Origin: Alphaproteobacteria bacterium
GTDB lineage: Bacteria > Pseudomonadota > Alphaproteobacteria > BNTO01
Assembly (NCBI GenBank): GCA_025996655.1
Contig: BNTO01000006.1
Coordinates: 1 to 12,682, forward strand
Direction of reading: 5' to 3'
DNA: 12,682 nucleotides
Shown here: positions 7,790-12,682 of the stretch, piece after piece
Position numbering within the stretch: the stretch's first letter is position 1
Layout: the number at the start of each line of letters is the position of its first letter
Notes under the pieces: generated by a model
Told to the model about the DNA's origin: nothing
What the model saw: the letters and a program-made list of their open reading frames with translations, nothing else
Databases searched by the model: none
Translations under genes and position numbers: made by a program

Positions 7790-9034
7790 ATGAAAATAAA
7801 GAAAATTATAGCCGCTCTTGGGGCTCTAGTCGTTTTGGCGTCACCCCCCCCCGCCGCCGCGGCGTCTGCTCAAGACTTTGTTCAAGAAAAGTACGGATTA
7901 AAAAATGGCCTCATGGACGCGAAGAGAGACATCTTCATCAAATTGCTGATGCATATAACGGCCCCCGAGGACGAAAGGAACTTGATAGGGACGTGTGAAG
8001 AGATCTATAACTACACAAAGCACCACTCGTTCCTCCTCAGTCATTTAATAAAAGAGCTCGCTGGAAAACTTGAATGCAGCGAAACGGGTCATCAAGGCGC
8101 GCAGAAAAGAACCACCCGCGTCATAAGCTGGGCCGCCTTGGACGCTACACTTTTGGAGATAGAAAATGCAAATAACCAAACGGCCACGAACAAAACCGGC
8201 CGGAGGCAGAAGTTCTTGCACGTGCTCTGGCTCGGACAAAGTTTGCCGTTGCCGCAGTTAAAGGATCTGCGCTGTGAAAGCCTGGGTATATGGAACCTTT
8301 ACTTAAAGCTTCTGTCGGGTACCTCCAATCCCTTTCACCCGTTATGTAGGATGAAAACCGCCGCAGCAAAAAATTTGGATGCGCCCTACTTGGCACGACA
8401 CTTGCAAGATAGAGGGGCCATAGAAATGATTGGGGAACACGCTAGGCGTATGACCGCTTTCACGCGTGACACGCTGTTAAGACACTACCCCCCCCGTTCG
8501 CAGTTATTGCTGGACTGCAGCTACACTGCAACAACCGACAAGAAGAGCTGGCTGGCTGTACATCCTTTATACGCTAAGCCGATAGAGCGCGTCCTAAAGG
8601 AACTCGTCTCGCGAAACAGAAAAAATGTTTTGTGGGATGCCCTCAACTCTCCAGTCCTATCTGAGCTTCCTTACCGCGAGGCGCTCGGACCGAACGTTAT
8701 ACTATGGATGGAGAGCGACATAGGAACCTTGATTTTAATCTCCGACAAACTAGAGGAAGAACAGCAGAAAACAATAAAGAAGATCGAAGCAAATGCCGGT
8801 CTAAGGGGAGCGACACGAGCGATCCACGAATATGATATGACCTACAGAAAACGACACGAGATAGCTGGGGAAGATGACGTAATTGAACAGATCGCGGAAA
8901 CCGCTAGTGTTGCTGCAGGCGCCGACGAGTTCTTGGGCTATTTTGCCGACACCGAAAATGCCGACCGTTACAGCGTCGGGACTCGGGGCGCGCGGATTGC
9001 ATCACAGGATAAAAAGTTTTTCAGGGTAAAATAG
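7790..9034 (+). CDS. Secreted protein of unknown function with poly-C tracts
   Basis: 414 residues from ATG 7790, which has a full AAGGAG six bases upstream and opens a textbook signal peptide: KIKK, then IIAALGALVVLASPPP, cleavage near ASA (residue 27). I do not recognise the family. The mature protein is mixed alpha and basic, with several cysteines (TCEEI, LECSE, LRCES, LCRMK, LDCSY) that could form disulfides in the periplasm or outside, and an acidic C-terminal part ending KKFFRVK. No catalytic motif is evident. The codons for the signal peptide contain nine consecutive C (7844-7852) followed by CCG triplets, and a second run of eight C lies at 8488-8495; slippage at either would break the frame. 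It lies between the two 68-bp direct repeats, and its sampled base composition (about 50% G+C at 8401-8460) is higher than that of the preceding gene (about 35% at 6001-6060), consistent with separate acquisition. Confidence 0.8.
   Translation: MKIKKIIAALGALVVLASPPPAAAASAQDFVQEKYGLKNGLMDAKRDIFIKLLMHITAPEDERNLIGTCEEIYNYTKHHSFLLSHLIKELAGKLECSETGHQGAQKRTTRVISWAALDATLLEIENANNQTATNKTGRRQKFLHVLWLGQSLPLPQLKDLRCESLGIWNLYLKLLSGTSNPFHPLCRMKTAAAKNLDAPYLARHLQDRGAIEMIGEHARRMTAFTRDTLLRHYPPRSQLLLDCSYTATTDKKSWLAVHPLYAKPIERVLKELVSRNRKNVLWDALNSPVLSELPYREALGPNVILWMESDIGTLILISDKLEEEQQKTIKKIEANAGLRGATRAIHEYDMTYRKRHEIAGEDDVIEQIAETASVAAGADEFLGYFADTENADRYSVGTRGARIASQDKKFFRVK
7844..7852 (+). repeat. Nine-C homopolymer tract in signal-peptide codons
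   Basis: Nine consecutive C encode Pro-Pro-Pro between the hydrophobic core and the cleavage site of the 7790 gene. Tracts of this kind change length by slipped-strand pairing; loss or gain of one base would shift the frame before the mature protein. Confidence 0.85.
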
Positions 9035-9243
9035 ATAAATCGAACATCTGAAAAGGTTTCGACACAAAAAAGGATCTGAGAAATTCAGAAAACGGTTCCG
9101 ATTGGGCCCCAAAAACAGATTTCAACGGAGACCAAGAGGCTGGTATCGTGGAACCGTTAGAGAATCGCTTCAGAGTTGGTCGTACCGCTAGCGGATATTC
9201 GGACCATCATTTCTGTGATTTTTCATCGGTTCTACTATAACAA

Positions 9244-9261
9244 AGGAATCATTTGATTCCT
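9244..9261. repeat. 18-bp palindrome AGGAATCATTTGATTCCT
   Basis: Eight-base arms are perfectly complementary around TT. It has no T-tract after it and is not GC-rich, so it is not a typical terminator. It lies 25 bp before repeat copy 2, at the edge of the inserted-looking segment, where a protein-binding or recombination site could be expected. Confidence 0.5.
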
Positions 9262-9286
9262 CATTGTATCTCAAAAATACGGGACC

Positions 9287-9354
9287 AATCTCAATCTCGA
9301 AGAAACGCAAGAAAAAACGCTACAAACAGTTCCGGTCTCCTTTACCGAGGGCTA
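9287..9354 (+). repeat. 68-bp direct repeat, copy 2
   Basis: It repeats the last 22 codons of the 4444 gene, 1795 bp downstream of copy 1, with two mismatches and a TAA stop (9353-9355) in place of TAG. In-frame sequence upstream is closed by TGA at 9254 without a start codon, so this copy is not translated by itself. Confidence 0.9.
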
Positions 9355-9434
9355 AAAAGGTTGCAAAAAACAAATTTTTAAGCGTCTAAAAAGACAGAGA
9401 AGTTTTGATGGATTTTTGCTTTTTTTAAAATGCT

Positions 9435-10382
9435 TCACGCGATCCGATCCTTTCGCCCCTTCTTTGCCGAAGTTTCAATTTTAGGAGGAGGAGCTTTCGT
9501 CAACGTTTCTGATTCTTCCAGCGTTTTCGCAAGAGATGGAGCCTTCCCCCCTTTTGCTTCGAAAACAGGCGCCTCCCAAAAGCCTTTTGTTTCAAGAGAA
9601 CGCTTGCGGAGGGCTTCCGTTTTTTGGAACCAATACGAATCTTTATGATTGATTTTTAGGACTTGATACATGTCCTCGAAATCGTCCTTCATTTTAAGAG
9701 AGGCGTAGCACTCGGCAAGGCGCGCTAAAGCCTCAAGCCTTTGATCCGTTTTCTGATATTTGACGACAACAGTACGGAATCTATTGATCGCCGCCAAATA
9801 GGCGTTGTTTTTCTGATAAAATCTGCCCACCGTCATTTCTTGGGCGGCCATGTGGCTTAAAATAAAATCAATCTTAAGTTTCGCGTCTTTGGCGTAATCG
9901 CACGTGGGATAGAGAGACAAAACGTTTTGGAACGCGTCCAAGGATTTGGCCGAATCTTCTTGATCGCGCTCAACAATAGGAATTCGCTCGTAATGAGACA
10001 GGCCAATCATGTAGAGCGCGTACGGTGTGTCTTTGTGGTGGGGGTACAACTTTGCGAAAATGGTAAATAAATCGATGGCGTCTTCGTATTGATGCGCCTG
10101 GTAACGGCAATACGCCTCCATAATCTGAGCCTGCGTGCCCCAGCGCGAATACGGATGCTGCTCCTGAACTTTGGCAAAACCCGAGGCGGCACTTTTAAAA
10201 CTCTTTGCTTTCATCAATTTCGCCGCGGCTTCATAGAGTTCTTCTACGGGCTTCGTATCCTCTGCGGGGACATCGGCAACTTCTTCGAGGTCTTTTTCTT
10301 TGTGATGGCACGCACTTAGAAGGCCAGCGCCTCCGACAAGAATTAACAATAAGCGCAGCTTCTTCAGATTTTCTGTTTTCAT
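9435..10382 (-). CDS. bamD: Outer membrane assembly lipoprotein BamD
   Basis: BamD is the essential lipoprotein of the BAM complex, which folds beta-barrel proteins into the outer membrane. Seen: a lipoprotein signal with lipobox LLSAC (Cys25), then TPR-like helical repeats from about residue 45 to 260, with ELYEAAAKLMKAKSFKSAASGF, HPYSRWGTQAQIMEAYCRY, the DTPYALYMIGLSHYERI repeat, and LAAINRFRTVVVKYQ, which is typical of alphaproteobacterial BamD. At 315 residues it is longer than many homologues because of a charged, Pro/Lys-rich C-terminal tail (about 265-315). The start ATG has AGGA about 13 bases upstream, a weak site. It converges on repeat copy 2 and diverges from the hydrolase gene. 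A strong terminator lies 50 bp upstream on the same strand. Confidence 0.93.
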   Translation of the reverse strand: MKTENLKKLRLLLILVGGAGLLSACHHKEKDLEEVADVPAEDTKPVEELYEAAAKLMKAKSFKSAASGFAKVQEQHPYSRWGTQAQIMEAYCRYQAHQYEDAIDLFTIFAKLYPHHKDTPYALYMIGLSHYERIPIVERDQEDSAKSLDAFQNVLSLYPTCDYAKDAKLKIDFILSHMAAQEMTVGRFYQKNNAYLAAINRFRTVVVKYQKTDQRLEALARLAECYASLKMKDDFEDMYQVLKINHKDSYWFQKTEALRKRSLETKGFWEAPVFEAKGGKAPSLAKTLEESETLTKAPPPKIETSAKKGRKDRIA

Positions 10383-10431
10383 TTTTTCAAAATTTCCTAA
10401 AAATCCCTAGGAGGACCGCCTAAAGTGTAAC

Positions 10432-10453
10432 AAAAAAGAGCGGACATCGCTCT
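10432..10453 (-). terminator. Rho-independent terminator upstream of bamD
   Basis: Read on the minus strand, AGAGCG pairs perfectly with CGCTCT around the loop ATGTC, and the stem runs directly into six T. The plus-strand side has no T-tract, so it acts leftward. No minus-strand gene lies to its right before 10637, so it ends either an unannotated small RNA or the bamD leader itself (attenuation). Confidence 0.7.
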
Positions 10454-10530
10454 ATAAACTTTTGAACAATAGAATTGCTACGGACAAACCCAATGCGCTT
10501 CAGGAGACTTAAAAAAAGAGGCGACAGTTT

Positions 10531-10558
10531 TTTACGTGCGTGTAAAAACCGCTATAAT
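10531..10558 (+). promoter_or_regulatory. Candidate promoter of the hydrolase gene
   Basis: A perfect TATAAT at 10553-10558 is preceded by TTTACG (4 of 6) at 10531-10536 with a 16-bp spacer. Transcription would start near 10565, leaving a leader of about 72 bases that holds the 10570-10599 hairpin. Confidence 0.6.
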
Positions 10559-10569
10559 GATCTTAGTTT

Positions 10570-10599
10570 AAAGTTTAGTGCCTCTTTCGACTAAACTTT
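10570..10599 (+). terminator. Terminator-like hairpin in the hydrolase leader
   Basis: AAAGTTTAGT (10570-10579) pairs perfectly with ACTAAACTTT (10590-10599) around the ten-base loop GCCTCTTTCG, and the stem runs into a T5 (10597-10601). It starts only a few bases after the predicted transcription start. The stem is A/T-rich, so termination would be weak; an attenuator or a protein-binding palindrome are the alternatives. Confidence 0.45.
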
Positions 10600-10636
10600 T
10601 TCGCGCTGTTGTCAACCCCTTTTTTTTTGAAAACCC

Positions 10637-11725
10637 ATGCTACAAGATTTTTTGAAAGCGCTAGGAAAAAACCCTTCGGCCAAGCAGCGAGCCTCTTTTA
10701 AAACCTTACCCAATTACAAAAACGGCCGCTTTTTAAATGGGGACGGGCGGCCTCTTACGATTTATAAAAAGGCCATTTTTCGATCCGCTTTCAAAATTTT
10801 TCGCCCGCAGGGCCGCTCGCCTGTTAGGATTCCTTCTATCAAAACGGATTTGCACTCTTTACCCGACAATTCTTTTGTTTGGCTTGGCCACTCCAGTCTT
10901 TTTTGGAAAGGTGAGGGGGGAACTCTCTTGGTTGACCCTATTTTTAGCGCGACGGCTTCGCCTTTTTTGAAAGCCATTCCCGCGTTTGAAGGTGCCAATA
11001 TTTATGCGGCCGAGGATTTCCCTGCCATAGATTGTTTGCTGATTACGCATGATCACTACGATCATCTCGATTATAAAACAGTTGTGGCGCTTCGCCCTAA
11101 AGTTCGCCAGGTTGTTGTTCCTCTTGGCGTCGGCTCTCATTTTCGCTACTGGGGCTACGACCCCCAACACATCCGCGAACTAAATTGGTATGAATCTTTT
11201 TCGTTGAAAAATGCGACCATAACGGCCACGCCCGCCCTTCATATGTCGGGGCGAACTCTCTTTTTGGGCCGAACTTTATGGGCGTCCTATCTTGTTCACA
11301 TGGGGAAATATCGCTTGTTTTTCGGCGGGGATGGGGGCTATGGCGAACATTTTCGAGAAATTGGAGAGGGGCGCCGCGGCCGCGCTTGGACAAATAAGGG
11401 GAACTCCCAAGAGGCAATATTTGAGGGCGAGGGTCCTGGCCCCATAGACCTTGCTTTTCTCGAAAATGGCCAATACAACGAAAATTGGCCCAAAAATCAC
11501 ATGTTCCCCGAACAAACCGTTCAGGCCGCAAAAGATTTGAAAGCCAAGGTTTTTTTGCCGATTCATTGGGGGAAGTTTTGTTTAAGCGAACATTTTTGGA
11601 ATGAGCCCATTCAAAAACTTCTCACCCTTGCGGATGCTGCGGCGCAGCGCGTTACCGTTCCTAAAGTTGGAGAAGTTTGTCGCATGGACGAGGCTGACAA
11701 ACGCGACCCTTGGTGGAAATTTTGA
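10637..11725 (+). CDS. NAPE-PLD/RomA-like MBL-fold metal-dependent hydrolase
   Basis: 362 residues, cytoplasmic (no signal peptide). Metallo-beta-lactamase-fold hydrolase of the RomA/NAPE-PLD type, a family that includes N-acyl-phosphatidylethanolamine phospholipase D; the substrate of bacterial members is mostly unknown. Seen: WLGHSS (82-87), LLVDPIFS (97-104), the metal site THDHYDHLD (His138, His140, Asp142, His143), TPALHMSGR (His202), GGDGGYGEHF (Asp232), ENGQYNENW, HMFPE (His289) and PIHWGKF (His310). All expected metal ligands are present. Between GEHFREIGE and GPIDLAFLENG are about 20 extra, Gly/Arg/Glu-rich residues compared with the compact loop I expect in the family. ATG 10637 is supported by the usual N-terminal motif NYKNGRF near residue 26, but it has no ribosome binding site, only a T9 run just upstream. 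A small basic protein gene follows after 29 bp, probably co-transcribed. Confidence 0.9.
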   Translation: MLQDFLKALGKNPSAKQRASFKTLPNYKNGRFLNGDGRPLTIYKKAIFRSAFKIFRPQGRSPVRIPSIKTDLHSLPDNSFVWLGHSSLFWKGEGGTLLVDPIFSATASPFLKAIPAFEGANIYAAEDFPAIDCLLITHDHYDHLDYKTVVALRPKVRQVVVPLGVGSHFRYWGYDPQHIRELNWYESFSLKNATITATPALHMSGRTLFLGRTLWASYLVHMGKYRLFFGGDGGYGEHFREIGEGRRGRAWTNKGNSQEAIFEGEGPGPIDLAFLENGQYNENWPKNHMFPEQTVQAAKDLKAKVFLPIHWGKFCLSEHFWNEPIQKLLTLADAAAQRVTVPKVGEVCRMDEADKRDPWWKF

Positions 11726-11754
11726 AATTGATTTCAACGAAAAAGGAGAAAATT

Positions 11755-11943
11755 ATGCACATTCCATTACGTTTTCTTGGTAAAGCGAGCATTCAAGACG
11801 TTAGCGTTTTAAAGATTGAAGAGCTTATTGATTTATTTTTCAGACTCAAAAAAATCCTCGAAACTCAAGATAAGCGCAAGCGCGTTCTGGCTGAGGCCTT
11901 GAAAAAGAGATTTAAAGAGCGAGCTCGCAAACTTTTGAATTAA
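11755..11943 (+). CDS. Small basic helical protein, function unknown
   Basis: 62 residues from ATG 11755, which has AAGGAG six bases upstream, among the best ribosome binding sites in the window. The first 20 residues (MHIPLRFLGKASIQDVSVLK) are followed by a strongly amphipathic, Lys/Arg-rich helix to the end (IEELIDLFFRLKKILETQ, then KRKRVLAEALKKRFKERARK). No signal peptide and no cysteine. Net charge is strongly positive, which suggests binding to nucleic acid or membrane. It begins 29 bp after the hydrolase stop codon and is likely in its transcript. I do not recognise the family. A longer reading from 11710 is possible but lacks a ribosome binding site. Confidence 0.65.
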   Translation: MHIPLRFLGKASIQDVSVLKIEELIDLFFRLKKILETQDKRKRVLAEALKKRFKERARKLLN

Positions 11944-11972
11944 GAAGGCAAGACACGGGAACTACGCATTTT

Positions 11973-12344
11973 ATGGATGGGAAGAGGACGATTACAGCTA
12001 ATTTCAGGAAAAAAGTGAACTGGAACCTGATACTATTGCTGAAAATTCTGAGAGAGCATCCAGAATATAAACCTAAAGTAAAATGCACGCTGTCTTTAGA
12101 AAAGAAAAAATATAACAATGGACCTCAAAGTCTACAAAGGCTCTTTGAACTAGCACATTTTGCGAAAGTTGGAAGATACGAATTTAGTTTTGGCGAAGAG
12201 AATGAAAATGACCACATTATAAATTTGGGGCTGACACCTAACATTTTTATGTTAAGGTGCGCGTATGGACGTAAGACCTTGCAAATTGAGCAAAAAAGAA
12301 CAGCTAAAATTAATGGAGTTTTTTGTTGCGGAAACGACAGCTAG
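11973..12344 (+). CDS. Orphan ORF running into the IS1595 left end
   Basis: Open for 123 codons, but only about the first 84 (to 12226) precede the inferred left end of the insertion sequence; the rest is transposon DNA read in the wrong frame. The host part is basic at its start (GKRTITANFRKKVNWNLILLLKIL) and reads like a folded soluble protein, with FELAHFAKVGRYEFSFGEE near the cut. I do not recognise it. The ribosome binding site is weak (GGGA about 12 bases before the ATG). It is most likely the 5' part of a gene broken by the insertion; chance openness cannot be excluded. Confidence 0.4.
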   Translation: MDGKRTITANFRKKVNWNLILLLKILREHPEYKPKVKCTLSLEKKKYNNGPQSLQRLFELAHFAKVGRYEFSFGEENENDHIINLGLTPNIFMLRCAYGRKTLQIEQKRTAKINGVFCCGNDS

Positions 12345-12682
12345 AACAGCTGGAGAATGGGTTGGTATTCACAGAAATTCTGCAATAAGATTCTTCCATA
12401 AATGACGGGGAACGATTTCATTCAAACAGTAAAATCATATCGAGCAATTTTGTGGGAAAATCGAACGTGATGAGTCTTATTTCGGTGGAGTTAGGGAAGG
12501 AAAACGAGGTCGCAGAGCTGCCGGGAAGGTTCTTGTTTTTGGAATAGTGAAAGAGGCGGAAATGTTGACACGGAAGTTATAGATGACGCAAAAAAGTCAA
12601 CGTTGATCCCCCTTATAAAAGAAAAAGTCATGCCCGATTCCATCGTTTATACGGACAATTTTAAAGCTTATCATGCCTTAGA
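12227..12682 (+). mobile_element. IS1595-family insertion sequence, left part
   Basis: The left end is inferred at 12227, where GGGGCTGACACCTAAC starts 38 bp before the transposase ATG; a GGGG-led terminus so close to the start codon fits IS1595/IS1016-type elements. The sequence CACCTAAC is partly repeated inverted as GTTAAGGTG just inside. The element continues past the window edge, so the right end and the target duplication cannot be seen. Confidence 0.7.
12265..12682 (+). pseudogene. IS1595-family transposase, disrupted
   Basis: Cut-and-paste transposase with the ISXO2/IS1595 type DDE/N core. Seen: the N-terminal helix-turn-helix region LSKKEQLKLMEFFVAETTAR and TAGEWVGIHRNSAIRFFHK, then IERDESYFGGVREGKRGR (first catalytic Asp at 12469) and IVYTDNFKAYH (second Asp at 12654). 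Two in-frame stops, TGA at 12403 and TAA at 12430, interrupt the stretch between HK and the DES motif, although its length is as expected, so they look like substitutions. A frame change near 12550-12552 is explained by loss of one A: restoring it gives the family motif KRGGNV. The transposase should be inactive unless recoding occurs. Confidence 0.88.

Larger units (their letters stand above)
9035..9434. other. 400-bp intergenic region with repeat copy and inverted repeats
   Basis: No complete gene is visible. From about 9052 to 9240 one plus-strand frame stays open for about 60 codons to a TAA and reads plausibly (ENRFRVGRTASGYSDHHF) but has no start codon or ribosome binding site, so it may be a gene remnant. 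A 9-bp perfect inverted repeat pairs 9091-9099 (AACGGTTCC) with 9150-9158. A near-perfect palindrome is at 9244-9261. Copy 2 of the 68-bp repeat is at 9287-9354. The last 80 bp are A/T-rich, without a strong terminator. Confidence 0.5.

Noticed and set aside
9384..9395. GTCT-AAAA-AGAC hairpin as a terminator between the convergent genes
   Set aside because: The stem is only four pairs and no T-tract follows directly on either strand.
10441..10500. tRNA-like GTTCAAAAG on the minus strand upstream of bamD
   Set aside because: It resembles a T-loop, but no acceptor stem, D arm or anticodon arm can be folded around it.

Overview
The window looks like a piece of an alphaproteobacterial chromosome. 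ParC has the alphaproteobacterial reading [23 protein letters not shown], and the BamD lipoprotein has the alphaproteobacterial C-terminal pattern LAAINRFRTVV. Base composition is moderate to low and uneven: short samples counted by eye range from about 35% to 60% G+C. Several large secreted proteins of unknown family and a decayed IS1595-type insertion sequence would suit a host-associated lineage such as Holosporales or Rickettsiales relatives. That placement is inference; no rRNA or other decisive marker is present.

Layout. (1) 1-2560: a promoter-bearing leader and parC (topoisomerase IV subunit A), plus strand. (2) 2561-9434: an accessory block of three plus-strand genes, each starting with a Sec signal peptide and none belonging to a family I recognise with certainty. 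The first (2648-4369) has a C-terminal region that resembles an OTU-type cysteine protease. The second (4444-7560) is a 1038-residue Ser/Gln/Lys-rich, mostly disordered protein. The third (7790-9034) carries two long poly-C tracts. The last 68 bp of the second gene, including its stop codon, occur again at 9287-9354, so the third gene sits between two direct repeats. This is the most unusual structure in the window. (3) 9435-10382: bamD on the minus strand. (4) 10383-10636: a divergent intergenic region with a near-consensus promoter, a terminator-like hairpin toward the right-hand gene, and a clear rho-independent terminator on the minus strand 50 bp before bamD. (5) 10637-11943: a NAPE-PLD/RomA-like metallo-beta-lactamase-fold hydrolase followed closely by a 62-residue basic protein with a strong ribosome binding site. 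(6) 11973-12682: an orphan reading frame cut by an IS1595-family element whose transposase has two in-frame stops and a one-base deletion.

How the genes fit together. parC and bamD are housekeeping genes for chromosome decatenation and outer-membrane protein assembly. The block between them looks like lineage-specific secreted cargo, perhaps host-directed effectors or surface proteins. Its control appears to be partly post-transcriptional: a start-stop codon pair at the first gene, a hairpin covering the ribosome binding site of the second, and a homopolymer tract in the signal-peptide codons of the third. I found no CRISPR array, rRNA or convincing tRNA.
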